Assembly (NCBI RefSeq): GCF_007993865.1
Contig: NZ_VIUH01000001.1
Location: forward strand, 186,001 to 250,000
From: Pseudomonas sp. SJZ079
GTDB taxonomy: Bacteria > Pseudomonadota > Gammaproteobacteria > Pseudomonadales > Pseudomonadaceae
Direction of reading: 5' to 3'
DNA: 64,000 bases
A model generated the notes under the pieces. The model ran no database searches. It saw only the letters and a list, made by a program, of their open reading frames with translations, and was not told where the DNA came from. Made by a program: the position numbers and the translations under genes. Shown here one piece after another: positions 1-8,949 of the stretch (the stretch's first letter is position 1; every line of letters begins with the position of its first letter).

Positions 1-613
1 CCACAGTTAACCGGAACGAAGGGCCCGTCGCGACGCTTGGAGTGATAGTGCAAATTCCGCGCGACAACCTCTTTGCCAGTACCCGACTCACCCAGAATCA
101 ACACACTGGCCTCGGTGTCGGCCACCTGCTGCATCATCTGCCGGACGTGCTGAATTGCGCGACTGGTGCCAACCAGGCTGCGAAACAGATTCAACTCGCG
201 TTGGCGGCCACGTTCACGCGCCTGGTCGTACATTTCGCGGTAAACCTGGGCACGGTGCAGGCTGTCCAGCAGCTTGTTGTAGCTGGGCGGCATCTCTAGG
301 GTGGCCAGTACCCGTCGACGTAGTTCTTCCGGCCATTCAACCGCGACGTGTTCGTCGAGCAGCAGCAGCGGTAGATCGTCATCCCAGGCAGCCAGCTGTT
401 TGAGCAGCTCGAGAGTGCCACCCTGCCCCTGCACATCCCCCAGCAGCACACTCAATACATCGCGACTGGACGCCAGCTCAGCGACGGAGGTCTGCCAGTC
501 ATGGCTGCCGCAGGCGAGATGATCCTCCCCCAGAAAATTTAGGATGACAGCCAGGTCACGCCGGCGCTCAGGGTTGTCGTCAATCAGTAGAATTTTAGTT
601 TCACGCCACATAT
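1..613 (-). CDS. fleQ: FleQ, sigma-54-dependent flagellar master regulator (partial, N-terminal 204 residues)
   Basis: The gene runs off the left edge, so only the N-terminal part is present. The protein starts [13 protein letters not shown], a FleQ-type atypical receiver domain (residues about 1-120). A linker leads into the start of the AAA+ sigma-54 activation domain, with a Walker A GESGTGKE at residues 174-181. FleQ is known as the enhancer-binding activator of flagellar class II genes and as a c-di-GMP-responsive regulator of biofilm genes; that is family knowledge. It lies at the end of the flagellar block, 260 bp downstream of the fliT-like gene, with its own sigma-70-like promoter in the gap. 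The start ATG is at 613. Identity is strong from sequence and context. Confidence 0.93.
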
Positions 614-688
614 TGTTCTGATTTGATCCTGGGAGTGAACGGAAGCGCACAGCGTTATACACATGGAAAACGCCAGCAACAGGCCACT

Positions 689-717
689 AGTAAAGTCATT
701 TTCGAGGCCGTAGTCAA
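689..717 (-). promoter_or_regulatory. Sigma-70-like promoter of fleQ
   Basis: On the minus strand a TTGACT -35 (712-717) and a TTTACT -10 (689-694) are separated by exactly 17 bp, about 75 bp upstream of the fleQ ATG. FleQ is the top of the flagellar hierarchy and is expected to use the housekeeping sigma factor. The remaining bases of the 614-873 gap show no gene. The -10 overlaps a 12-bp string shared with the end of the repeat at 17925-18088. Confidence 0.55.
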
Positions 718-873
718 TTTTATGGCGTGCTTTTTTTGTTCCGCCCGATGGACAGTCTAAGCAACTGTAAGAGAAGCGGGGAGATTTACCTGTTGCAGAT
801 AGCTAAGGCAGATGCTCTAGGTTTGGCACAGGGCTTTACGAGCATTGAGGCCGCTGAACGCCGATAACCGGCA

Positions 874-1170
874 TCAGGTAAATAGCTGGTAGACCTTTGC
901 GCCTTGTTGGGACTGGTTCAGTTGCACCATTTCACCGGCCAAACGCCGCTGCTCTAGCTGACAGACACTGACCAACTCGCGATAAAGATCCAGCAACTCC
1001 TGCATACGCTCACGCAGCACGTCCTCGTCGCGCACGACCTCGACCATCGCCTCGTCGACGGCTTGGCGGCATTGCACATCCAATTCACCGATGGCGGCCC
1101 AGTCTTGTGTGGCCAGGGCATTGCGCAAGGCACTGCCGGTCTCTTGCAGACGTTGCACAGAGGTACTCAT
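874..1170 (-). CDS. FliT/FleP-like flagellar export chaperone
   Basis: A 98-residue, mostly helical, acidic protein lies between fliS and fleQ, the position of fliT or of the P. aeruginosa gene called fleP. No membrane segment or signal peptide is present. FliT-type proteins bind the filament cap FliD in the cytoplasm and prevent its premature assembly; this role is inferred from position, size and helical character. The start ATG (1170) follows an AAAGGAG ribosome site at good spacing. It is 28 bp downstream of the second fliS gene and probably cotranscribed with it. FliT-family sequences are very divergent, so the specific subfamily name is uncertain. Confidence 0.7.
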   Translation of the reverse strand: MSTSVQRLQETGSALRNALATQDWAAIGELDVQCRQAVDEAMVEVVRDEDVLRERMQELLDLYRELVSVCQLEQRRLAGEMVQLNQSQQGAKVYQLFT

Positions 1171-1198
1171 GAACGTGCTCCTTTAGCGCCAAACAATA

Positions 1199-1579
1199 TC
1201 ACTGACCGATTGCATCCCAACCGGATTTCACATCACGCAGTAGCCCAGAAACCTCATCCAGGGGCGCGAGCTCATTTTTCACATTGGCTTCAAGCAGACG
1301 GGCCACCATGTACTGGTAAAGACTATCTAAGTTAGCCGCCAACTCGCCACCTTGCTGCAAATCCAGGCCATCACGCAAGCCACCGACTATGCCTATGGCC
1401 TTGCCGATCAACTCGCCCTTGAGCTCCGTCTGATTGCGCTCCATGGCGCCGCGAGCCTGGGCCAAACGAGTCAACCCCCCTTCAAACAACATCTGGATTA
1501 GCCGATGAGGGCTAGCATCCACTGCCTGGGCCTGGGTGCTAACATTTTGATACTGCCGCATGGCTACCATTGCGTTCAT
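1199..1579 (-). CDS. fliS: FliS flagellin chaperone, second copy
   Basis: A 126-residue FliS-family protein. The family hallmarks are visible: an N-terminal YQN motif, the SPHRLIQMLFEGGL helix, and GGLRDGLDLQQGGELAANLD followed by LYQYM. FliS binds the C-terminus of flagellin in the cytoplasm and delivers it to the export gate. It is a divergent paralogue of the fliS at 1760-2146. A 180-bp gap separates the two and contains a clear sigma-28 promoter reading into this gene, so this copy can be made together with flagellin at the latest stage. The start at 1579 has a GGAG ribosome site nine bases upstream; internal ATGs at codons 4 and 7 are possible alternatives. Confidence 0.88.
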   Translation of the reverse strand: MNAMVAMRQYQNVSTQAQAVDASPHRLIQMLFEGGLTRLAQARGAMERNQTELKGELIGKAIGIVGGLRDGLDLQQGGELAANLDSLYQYMVARLLEANVKNELAPLDEVSGLLRDVKSGWDAIGQ

Positions 1580-1616
1580 GCTGAAAGTACTCCAGTACTG
1601 TCCGGGAATACTTCAG

Positions 1617-1643
1617 TTATCGGCGACCAACTCGCGAGCTTGA
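1617..1643 (-). promoter_or_regulatory. Sigma-28 (FliA) promoter upstream of the second fliS
   Basis: On the minus strand TCAAG (1639-1643), 14 bases, then GCCGATAA (1617-1624). This fits the Pseudomonas FliA pattern of a TCAAG/TAAAG -35 and a GCCGATAA -10, with the same 14-base spacing as the fliC and flgM promoters in this window. The -10 ends 37 bp before the fliS start codon at 1579. Confidence 0.7.
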
Positions 1644-1759
1644 GGCCTAAGGTAGAAAAATCTGAACCCGTTACTGCGCCCCTTAAATACGAATGGGCAA
1701 GATTGCTTCTGCACATAAGACACAGAAACAGACTTGCCCAACATAAGAGCGACTCACAT

Positions 1760-2146
1760 TCAGGAAGCTGCTGGCTCCACTTGCGGGCCAATCGCCGCCC
1801 AGGCATCGCGAATCTGTACGATCAGCCCCTGCACCTCGTCCAGACTATGCGGGGTCTTGTCCAATGCCACTCCGGCCAGACGGCGGGTCATGTAGTCATA
1901 GAGCGCATCGAGATTCTCCGCCAGTTCGCCGCCCAACTCCTTGTCCAGACTGCCCTGCAGAATGCCAATGATGGAAAGGGTGGTGCCAACGGCTTCGCCC
2001 CGCACATCCGGGTTACCTTGTTGCTGGGCGTGCAACGCCAGGGAGATGCGCTCCAGCGCCCCATCCAACAGCAGCTGCACCGCCTGGTAAGGGCTAACGT
2101 CCTGGCTAGTTTTAACTTGTTTGTAGGTATTAATTGGAGTGTTCAC
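1760..2146 (-). CDS. fliS: FliS flagellin chaperone, first copy
   Basis: A 128-residue FliS-family cytoplasmic chaperone. Family features include the N-terminal INTYKQV segment, [17 protein letters not shown], and [19 protein letters not shown]. It starts three bases after the fliD stop codon, so fliD and fliS are translationally close, the usual arrangement. It differs substantially from the second FliS at 1199-1579 while keeping the same fold signatures. The C-terminal tail (GPQVEPAAS) is a little longer than in the other copy. Which copy serves FliC is not visible from sequence. Confidence 0.9.
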   Translation of the reverse strand: MNTPINTYKQVKTSQDVSPYQAVQLLLDGALERISLALHAQQQGNPDVRGEAVGTTLSIIGILQGSLDKELGGELAENLDALYDYMTRRLAGVALDKTPHSLDEVQGLIVQIRDAWAAIGPQVEPAAS

Positions 2147-2149
2147 GGC

Positions 2150-3550
2150 TTAGCTGTCCTGTTTGACCACGCCCGGCAGGCTGCCAAGGGCTTGAGTGAG
2201 GCGCGAGCTGGTGTCGTTGAGCCGCCCGACTAGCGCATCCATCGCGTTAAACTGAGCGAATAGACGGGTCTGAATCTGCGCGACGCGGCGAGTCAGGGCT
2301 TCCTTCTGCTTGCCGATGTCACTGAGGGTCGACTGCAAGCCTTTCATGCGCTGCTCCAGCACGCCACCGGTCTGAATGTAGCCGTCGATACGTTTATCGA
2401 CCCGGCTCATCAGGCCATTGTCACCGGTGAAAAAAGTGCCGACCGCATCAAAATTGTCGGTAAGCGCCGTACCCAGCTTGGCATCGTCAATCTTCAAGGT
2501 GCCATCTTTCTGCGTGGTGATGCCCAGGTCGGCCAAAAATTTCACTCCCCCCTGATTCGCTGGATTGACCAGTTCATTACGCACACCACTGAGTAGGGTT
2601 CGCACGGTGGCATCACCGACCAAACCACCGACGACAGGGGGCTTGCCCTCACCGACCTGGGTGACGTTGGTCAACTGCCCGGTAGTAGCGATCAGCTTGT
2701 TATAGGCATCGACAAACTTTTTGATATTGGCCGTAACCCCGGACTTATCCTGACCGACGGTGACAGTCAGCGGTTTGCCTACCTCGGTCTTGCCTACCAG
2801 CGTAAAAGTCACATCGGGTATGGCGGCGTCGACGGTATTGCTGGAGCTCTTCAGCGCCAAACCATCGATGGTGAACTCGGCATCCGCAGCCTGCTGCAGA
2901 TAGCCGGCGCCATCAGCAAGCGAGGGGGTACTGCCGTCCACGGCCAAGGCGGTCAAAGCCGCGTCTGCAGTTTCGATGAAGATGTCTTTGCCGGTACCAG
3001 TATCCTTGGCACTGAGCACCAGACGCGATTTACCGTCGGCCGGGTTATTGACGATATTCGCGGTGACGCCCTTGTCCTTCAGGTCCGCATTGAGCTTGTC
3101 GCGAATGTTCTCCAGCGTGTCCCCAGTGGTAATGGCTACATCCACCCCCGCATCGCTGGCTCCGAGCTTAACGGTTAGCGTTCCGTCGGCAGACGCCGTG
3201 AAACCGCCGGCAAGCGCAGCCGTGGCCACCTTGCTGCTGCTGGCCAGACGCTCTACCGTCACCTGATAGGTACCGCCCAGGGCCGTCTTAGTGGCCGAAG
3301 CCGTCAGTGCACTGCTATTGGAAGATGTCGCCGTGCGTTTCTCGAACAGCGCCAGGCTGTTGAGATCCTTCATCGCTGTCTGGAACTCGCTCAGAGCACC
3401 CTTGAGCTGGCCAAGCGCGGAAAACTTGGTGGTGGAGGCTTTTTCCAGACGCGCGAGTTGCGCCTCCTTGGGGGCTTTTTCCGCATTGACCAGTGCACCG
3501 ACGATGCTGTTGATGTCGATGCCGGAACCAATACCTGTTATGCCTGCCAT
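2150..3550 (-). CDS. fliD: FliD filament cap protein (HAP2)
   Basis: A 466-residue FliD. The start is placed at MAGITGIGSGIDINSIV (ATG at 3550), which has a GAGG ribosome site and matches the conserved N-terminus; a GTG nine bases upstream is less likely. The N-terminal GIGSG(I/L)D motif and the C-terminal coiled helix (MKGLQSTLSDIGKQKEALTRR) are the conserved D0/D1 export and coiled-coil parts, and the central domain is variable and Thr/Ala-rich. FliD caps the growing filament and folds incoming flagellin; in pseudomonads it can also act as an adhesin. Upstream is flaG and downstream fliS. No convincing dedicated promoter was found in the 69-bp gap to flaG. Confidence 0.95.
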   Translation of the reverse strand: MAGITGIGSGIDINSIVGALVNAEKAPKEAQLARLEKASTTKFSALGQLKGALSEFQTAMKDLNSLALFEKRTATSSNSSALTASATKTALGGTYQVTVERLASSSKVATAALAGGFTASADGTLTVKLGASDAGVDVAITTGDTLENIRDKLNADLKDKGVTANIVNNPADGKSRLVLSAKDTGTGKDIFIETADAALTALAVDGSTPSLADGAGYLQQAADAEFTIDGLALKSSSNTVDAAIPDVTFTLVGKTEVGKPLTVTVGQDKSGVTANIKKFVDAYNKLIATTGQLTNVTQVGEGKPPVVGGLVGDATVRTLLSGVRNELVNPANQGGVKFLADLGITTQKDGTLKIDDAKLGTALTDNFDAVGTFFTGDNGLMSRVDKRIDGYIQTGGVLEQRMKGLQSTLSDIGKQKEALTRRVAQIQTRLFAQFNAMDALVGRLNDTSSRLTQALGSLPGVVKQDS

Positions 3551-3619
3551 GCTGACCACCTCGTCATGGGATTGACGTTTACACCCTTGAACCCAGAAAC
3601 ACTCAAAAAACGTGCCGTT

Positions 3620-4000
3620 TTATGCTTCCGCCTTAAACAACAGACTGCGCGCCTCCTCCAAGCTTTCGGCCAAGCGCAGTGCATCTTCTGAAGGAATCTG
3701 TCGGATCACCTCACCCGACACCCCATCTGTGACCTTGACCACCACCCGTCCACTCGAGTCGTCCAAGGCGAAATTCAGGTTGCGCTGAATGCTCTGGGCG
3801 AACTGCTTAATGCTGGACACCGCCTCTTCTACCGGCTGACGCTGTTCCGTGGACTGCAGATGTGCATGGCCCTCGGCCTGCTGCCCCAGCAATGTCACCT
3901 GCGACTCTTCGCGCTTGCTGCCCTGCGGCACAAGTGGCTCGCGAACACTGCGCTCGGCCGCCAATACGGGGGTAACACCTTTTATTCCATTGATATCCAT
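3620..4000 (-). CDS. flaG: FlaG family protein
   Basis: A 126-residue FlaG-family protein. The conserved C-terminal half is clear: a predicted helix with IQRNLNFALDDSSGRVVVKV, then GEVIRQIPSEDALRLAE. The N-terminal half is low-complexity and polar. FlaG proteins affect filament length in several bacteria, including pseudomonads (family knowledge). It lies between fliC and fliD, the standard Pseudomonas order, 76 bp after fliC with a stem-loop between the two. Confidence 0.9.
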   Translation of the reverse strand: MDINGIKGVTPVLAAERSVREPLVPQGSKREESQVTLLGQQAEGHAHLQSTEQRQPVEEAVSSIKQFAQSIQRNLNFALDDSSGRVVVKVTDGVSGEVIRQIPSEDALRLAESLEEARSLLFKAEA

Positions 4001-4021
4001 AACCTCACCTCACATGGCAAG

Positions 4022-4052
4022 ACGGGGAGTAGCGCCAAGCACTACCCCCCGT
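4022..4052 (-). terminator. Stem-loop between fliC and flaG
   Basis: Two 11-bp arms (4022-4032 and 4042-4052) pair with one mismatch around a nine-base loop. No T-run follows on the minus strand. It is more likely a 3' stabiliser or partial attenuator that sets fliC above flaG than a full terminator. Confidence 0.4.
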
Positions 4053-4076
4053 GGTTCTAACCGTTTGCCTGTTGGC

Positions 4077-5267
4077 TTAACGGAGCAGGCTCAACACAGC
4101 CTGCGGCAGCTGGTTGGCCTGGGCCAGGATCGCCGTACCGGCTTGTTGCAGAATCTGGTTTTTGCTCAGATTTGCGGTCTCTGCGGCGAAGTCGGTGTCC
4201 TGGATACGGCCACGAGCGGCCGAAACGTTCTCTGAAATATTCTGCAGGTTGGAGATCGTGTTATCGAAGCGGTTCTGCACGGCACCGAGATCGGCACGCT
4301 GGGAGTCGATCAACTTAAGGGCATCATCAATGATCAGCACCGCGGTCTGCGCACCCTTGGCGCTGGTGATATCGATATCATCCACAGTGTTAGCGGTAGA
4401 TGCCGCCATAGTGGTAGTAGCAAAGCCCAGATCACCGACTTCAGTCACACCAGCGGCATCTAGTGCAAGAATATCCACATTCGCTACCAGCGTCCCTGTG
4501 CCATCATCGACTGCCTTGGATACATAATCCAAGCCGGTACCAGCAGCATTGAGAAAGGCGCCAATGCCAATGTTTGCATCGTTCACCCCTGCTGCTGCCT
4601 TCTCCAATACCTGCTTGGCAGTCTCAGTACCCGTCAACTCTACCTTGATGTCTTTAGTAGTTGCATCAGCAAAGGTTGCGGTAAACGTCAGGGTGCTCGG
4701 GACACCTGAAGCTGGGACAGTAGCACTTGCAGTAGAGGTGGTTTCGAAAAATGTTCCTTCCAAGGAAGTCGAGCTCATCTCGGCAATACCGACACTGATG
4801 CTCTCGTTGGCCGCAGATCCCACCTGAAAACTGGTGGTGCCAAAAGAGCCATCCAGCAACTTGCGACCACCGAAGGTGGTGGTGTTGCTGATACGATCGA
4901 GCTCCTTCTTCAACTGACCCACTTCGGAATCCAGAGCCTTACGCTCAGAGTCACTGTTCGAGCCGTTAGCTGACTGCAGGGACAGGTCACGCATACGCTG
5001 CAGCAGGTTGGTGGACTGTTGCAGCGCGCCTTCCGCGGTCTGCGCCAGGGAGATACCGTCGTTGGCGTTCTTTACCGCAACGCCAAGACCGTTGATCTGA
5101 CTGGTCAGGCGGTTGGAAATCTGCAGGCCGGCGGCATCGTCCTTGGCGCTGTTGATCCGCGAACCGGTGGACAGACGCTGCATGGAGGTGCTCAACGCAT
5201 TGGAAGACATGTTCAGGTTGCGCTGGGTGTTGAGCGACGCGATGTTGGTATTGACGGTAAGAGCCAT
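4077..5267 (-). CDS. fliC: Flagellin FliC
   Basis: A 396-residue flagellin. The N-terminus ([18 protein letters not shown], then [17 protein letters not shown]) and C-terminus ([19 protein letters not shown], ending VLSLLR) are the conserved D0/D1 coiled-coil parts. The centre, residues about 170-300, is variable, Thr/Ser/Ala-rich and surface exposed. It is exported by the flagellar type III apparatus with FliS and builds the filament. It is monocistronic in control: a sigma-28 promoter lies 93 bp upstream of the ATG and a stem-loop follows the stop. Only 342 bp separate it from flgL, so no glycosylation genes are present at the site where some pseudomonads carry them. Confidence 0.97.
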   Translation of the reverse strand: MALTVNTNIASLNTQRNLNMSSNALSTSMQRLSTGSRINSAKDDAAGLQISNRLTSQINGLGVAVKNANDGISLAQTAEGALQQSTNLLQRMRDLSLQSANGSNSDSERKALDSEVGQLKKELDRISNTTTFGGRKLLDGSFGTTSFQVGSAANESISVGIAEMSSTSLEGTFFETTSTASATVPASGVPSTLTFTATFADATTKDIKVELTGTETAKQVLEKAAAGVNDANIGIGAFLNAAGTGLDYVSKAVDDGTGTLVANVDILALDAAGVTEVGDLGFATTTMAASTANTVDDIDITSAKGAQTAVLIIDDALKLIDSQRADLGAVQNRFDNTISNLQNISENVSAARGRIQDTDFAAETANLSKNQILQQAGTAILAQANQLPQAVLSLLR

Positions 5268-5359
5268 GATGGTGTCCTCCGAGGACTAACGTGTTTGCCT
5301 GAGCGTGCGACCTTGGGTGGGCAGTGCCCAGGCACCCATAAAGTTCGCATTCGTAACTT

Positions 5360-5387
5360 GTATCGGCGCTGGGGGCGGTAGCTTTAG
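5360..5387 (-). promoter_or_regulatory. Sigma-28 (FliA) promoter of fliC
   Basis: On the minus strand CTAAAG (5382-5387), 14 bases, then GCCGATAC (5360-5367). This is a near-perfect FliA promoter and gives a 5' leader of about 85 bases to the fliC ATG at 5267. The rest of the 5268-5609 gap has no gene. It holds only an 8-bp inverted repeat (TACGGTGC/GCACCGTA, about 5494-5550) with a long loop of unknown meaning. Confidence 0.85.
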
Positions 5388-5609
5388 GTTTTTTTCAGCG
5401 TTTTTTGAGAGGAATTTTTCTGCAAGCTTGACAAGGGCTTAGCGGAGGAAGGAGCCGTCAAGACTGATCATGACAAGTTGTCGGCGGCTGTTGTACGGTG
5501 CTTCAAGCCTATGATCGGGCGAGTCAGTAAGTAACCCTCCACCCCTGCACCGTAACGATTGCCTGCAAATGACGGGCAACGGACTCCATCAACTCGCCCT
5601 ACAGCCGCA

Positions 5610-6875
5610 TTAACGCAGCTGATTAAACAGATTAAGGCTGCTGATCTTCACATAGCTCTGTTGCGCGGCTTCCAGAATGATCGACTGGAAGGACAAGCGT
5701 GACAGGGCCTCGGCATAGTCCAACTCACGCAGGTCGGCCTGCACGCCCTTGTTGACCAGACTGACATCCTCGTTATCGGTCTGGGTCGAGTCGATGATGT
5801 TGAGTCGCGCGCCAATTTCGCCGCGCACACCGTCCACGGTGGTCATACCGTGATCAAGATTGGTCAAGGCCACAGCCACAGCGTCGCGAACCTGTGAATT
5901 AGTACTGGCTGCGCCCTCCAGACTGGTGCGCAGGCTGGCAATGGTTTCTAGAATGCCCTGCTTTTGCCGCGCTGGATCGGCGGCGACCAGAATTGACTCC
6001 CCCCCCACGGCGGCCCCGTCGAACTGCAGGCTGACACCGCGAAAGACCAGTTGATCGCTGATATCAGGCTTATCATCGAGGCTGCCGCTCGCCAGTACCA
6101 GGGGATCCGGCAGGGTCAGCGGAAAAGTCGGTGGGCTGGCCTGATCGTAGACGACATAATCGCGATCAGAGGTAAACCGGATGCCAATGCCGGCTGCCGG
6201 GAACGCCGGAGTACCGGAAAAAGCCACTTCGTCCTGCACCAGCGGCGCCGATACGCTCAGGCTGGAGCCAGGCGCAGCGCTGATATCCAACAGGCTGTCG
6301 AGACGCCCGGCATTGGTGACGTTCTGGAATATCTTCTTGCCGTTATCGCTGATCGGCAGCTCCAGCGAACTGGCGACCTGCAGCTTGCGCTGACCCTCAT
6401 CCCCCCGGTAGCTGTAACTGCCGTCGGCCTCGCGCACAAAGGGTTGGGTCTTGCCCTGAAAACCGGCAAACAGGTATTCCCCACGAGCGTTACGACTATT
6501 CATCAAGCCCAGCAGCTCATTTTCGCGCTCCCCAAGCTCTAGGGCGACAGACTTGCGATCGGCGTTACTGAGCGCACCATTACCGGCCTGCACCGCCAAC
6601 TCACGCACACGCTGGAGGATAGTGTTCACCGAATTAAGGGTGACCTCCTCCTGGGTCAGACCATTCTTAGCCGCCGTAAGATTGTCATTGTACTGCGTCA
6701 GCACATTCTGCTGCTGTTCCAGTTGCAGTAGGCGCACCGAAGCGACCGGATCGTCAGCCGGCGTCAGGATGCGATTGCCGCTGCTGATCTGTTCCTGCGT
6801 GCGAGTGGCATTGGCGTAGTTGCGCTGCAGGCCTTGCACGCCGTTATTGAATGCCTGGATGGTAGAAATGCGCAT
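5610..6875 (-). CDS. flgL: FlgL hook-filament junction protein (HAP3)
   Basis: A 421-residue FlgL. The flagellin-like N-terminal helix (MRISTIQAFNNGVQGLQ, then SSGNRILTPADDPVAS) and the C-terminal LSFQSIILEAAQQSYVKI segment are the conserved D0/D1 parts, with a variable centre. It sits with FlgK at the junction between hook and filament. It is the last gene of the flgFGHIJKL run, 58 bp after flgK. Its length is at the upper end for the family because of the central domain. Confidence 0.94.
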   Translation of the reverse strand: MRISTIQAFNNGVQGLQRNYANATRTQEQISSGNRILTPADDPVASVRLLQLEQQQNVLTQYNDNLTAAKNGLTQEEVTLNSVNTILQRVRELAVQAGNGALSNADRKSVALELGERENELLGLMNSRNARGEYLFAGFQGKTQPFVREADGSYSYRGDEGQRKLQVASSLELPISDNGKKIFQNVTNAGRLDSLLDISAAPGSSLSVSAPLVQDEVAFSGTPAFPAAGIGIRFTSDRDYVVYDQASPPTFPLTLPDPLVLASGSLDDKPDISDQLVFRGVSLQFDGAAVGGESILVAADPARQKQGILETIASLRTSLEGAASTNSQVRDAVAVALTNLDHGMTTVDGVRGEIGARLNIIDSTQTDNEDVSLVNKGVQADLRELDYAEALSRLSFQSIILEAAQQSYVKISSLNLFNQLR

Positions 6876-6933
6876 GTTCTAGCCTCTTGTCGCAACCGGC
6901 GGATCCCGGCGATTCTGCAGGATGCGCTGCGGT

Positions 6934-8940
6934 TTAGCGGAATGAGTTGATCAGGGTATCGAACAAAGAACGGGCAACTTGAATCACCTGCGCCGAGGCA
7001 TTGTAGTACTGCTCGAACTTGATCAGGTTGGCCGCCTCTTCATCCAGGTTGACTCCGGACAATGCATCGCGGTTATCCGTCGCCTGTTTGAGGATGGCAC
7101 CGGTCGCATCACTGTCCTGTCTGGCCTGCGCCGTCAGAGTACCGACGCGCTCGACCAGCTCGCCATAGCCATCGGTGAAGCTGGCCCCGGTGCCTATACC
7201 GGTCACATTGGGATCGACGCCAACGGTCTGCTTGTTTTGCAGGTCAACCAACTTCAACGCATTACGGTTGTCCGATACACCATTGGTGTTGAACCCCAGA
7301 GTAAAAGTATCGCCATTCTCCGGACGACCGCTGATGGTGAAACTCACTCGATTGCCGCTGCCGAGATCCAACTCATAAGTGTTCATCTGCCCGGGTAAAA
7401 ATGCACCGGCAGGCACCCTGACCAAGCCCGCGACTGGGGTCCCAGGCGAACTCTCGAAAGCGCCAGCACCGTTATACGTCAGGCCCTGCGGCAGAGCGGC
7501 AGCAATCGCCGCGCTGTTGATCGGACTAGCACCCGCAGCAATCAGGCCAGGCTGGGTAATCGAACCATTACCGCTGTTCTGCAAGTTGGCTTCAGCCCTC
7601 ACGGGTGCAGCGAATGCCAATTGATCGGCCTGATCCAGCTGCGCAGTTATGCTAGTTGCGCCCCGACGCGTGGGCTGCAGCAGGAAGCGATCCCCAACAT
7701 TCGCCCCGGCGCCGGGGACCACGGTGAAGCCCTGGTCACGACCAGCACTATCAGCAAAGCTGAGCACGCCAGCCGTATTGGTTACGGCAATCGACTGGCC
7801 GTCACTCAAGCGCCGGGCCGTGTAGTTGGTGCCATCGAAATCGAGTTGATAGTCACTGATGCTCAGCACGCTGCTGTCGCTGATGTTCAGCAGAGGTTGA
7901 GCACTGCCGGTATTGGTCGCGAATGCTCTGACCCGCAATGCCGCCGACGCAGCATCGTTGAAGTCGCCAAACAGTGCAGTACCCACCTGCCCCTTCAAAT
8001 CCAGGCCCTGGCCGAGCTGGCTGTTGACTTGATCACTGACTGCCAGCGCCAGGCGACCCAGGGAATTGAGGGTCGGGTCCAACGACTCGGCGCGGTAGCG
8101 AATCAGCCCGCCCAGCTCGCCGCCGGAGAGCAAGCTAGTGACACCCTGACGTGAACCACCAGTGACGAACTCCACCTCGAACCGAGATGGGTCACCTTGC
8201 CCCGGAACCACTTCCAGGCGGCTGGCTGTGCCGCCCACCACCAACGGCTGACCGGAACCGACGAACAGGTTCACCGAGTTGCCGTCCTGCGGTACCACCG
8301 TCACTCCCACATAAGTAGAGAGTTGGCGGATCGCCTCTTCACGGGCATCGAGCAGGTCGTTTGGCTGCTGCCCGCTTGAGGACGCCACCGCGATGGCGTC
8401 GTTGTAGCTAGCGATCGAGGTGGCCAGCCGGTTAATTTGATCGCCGACAGCGGTCATCTGTTTATTGATGAAGCTGTTCTGCTCGTTGATACGGTCGGAC
8501 ACCGTATTGAAACGCCGGGCCAAACCCTCTGCCTCAGACAGCACCAACTGCCGCGCAGGGATGTTGGCCGGGTCTTCGGCGGCGGTCTGCAGCGAGGAGA
8601 AAAACTTCTGCAACGACGGCGTTATGCCGGTGGTGGAACCGGCCAATAGCGAGTCGAGCTGCTCGATCTGATTCCTATAAGCATTCACATCGCTACTGAG
8701 TGCGGTGCTGCTACGCAACTGAGTGCTTAAAAACTCGCTGTAAGTGCGGCGGATATCCACCAGCGTGGTGCCCGAACCGATGTAACCGGCACCGCTGAAC
8801 TGCGGCGTACGCGTAGCCTGCACACTGTCTTGGCGAGAGAAGCCCGGCGTATTGACGTTGGTGATGTTATGGCCGGTGACGGCCAGCGAGGTCTTGTTCG
8901 CGGAGAGTCCGGACAGGCCAATATTCAGTAGGTCAGCCAT
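6934..8940 (-). CDS. flgK: FlgK hook-associated protein 1
   Basis: A 668-residue FlgK. The N-terminus MADLLNIGLSGLSANKTSL followed by the flagellar rod-hook motif ITNVNTPGFSRQ is diagnostic, and the C-terminus (NLDEEAANLIKFEQYYNASA) is the conserved coiled end. It joins hook to filament and is exported through the flagellar type III system. It starts nine bases after the flgJ stop, so the two are coupled. The protein is longer than the enterobacterial form, as is usual in pseudomonads. Confidence 0.96.
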   Translation of the reverse strand: MADLLNIGLSGLSANKTSLAVTGHNITNVNTPGFSRQDSVQATRTPQFSGAGYIGSGTTLVDIRRTYSEFLSTQLRSSTALSSDVNAYRNQIEQLDSLLAGSTTGITPSLQKFFSSLQTAAEDPANIPARQLVLSEAEGLARRFNTVSDRINEQNSFINKQMTAVGDQINRLATSIASYNDAIAVASSSGQQPNDLLDAREEAIRQLSTYVGVTVVPQDGNSVNLFVGSGQPLVVGGTASRLEVVPGQGDPSRFEVEFVTGGSRQGVTSLLSGGELGGLIRYRAESLDPTLNSLGRLALAVSDQVNSQLGQGLDLKGQVGTALFGDFNDAASAALRVRAFATNTGSAQPLLNISDSSVLSISDYQLDFDGTNYTARRLSDGQSIAVTNTAGVLSFADSAGRDQGFTVVPGAGANVGDRFLLQPTRRGATSITAQLDQADQLAFAAPVRAEANLQNSGNGSITQPGLIAAGASPINSAAIAAALPQGLTYNGAGAFESSPGTPVAGLVRVPAGAFLPGQMNTYELDLGSGNRVSFTISGRPENGDTFTLGFNTNGVSDNRNALKLVDLQNKQTVGVDPNVTGIGTGASFTDGYGELVERVGTLTAQARQDSDATGAILKQATDNRDALSGVNLDEEAANLIKFEQYYNASAQVIQVARSLFDTLINSFR

Positions 8941-8949
8941 GGTTCAGCC

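Noticed and set aside
1505..2233. A 242-codon plus-strand frame across the fliS genes
   Set aside because: It is antisense to both fliS genes and to the sigma-28 promoter between them, and has no domain.
3601..3618. A sigma-54-like sequence upstream of fliD on the minus strand (CGGCACGTTTTTTGA)
   Set aside because: The GG and spacing fit, but the invariant GC of the -12 element is GA and it overlaps the end of flaG. Too weak to call.
5494..5550. An 8-bp inverted repeat TACGGTGC/GCACCGTA downstream of flgL
   Set aside because: The loop is nearly 50 bases and no T-run follows, so it is not a terminator and may be chance.
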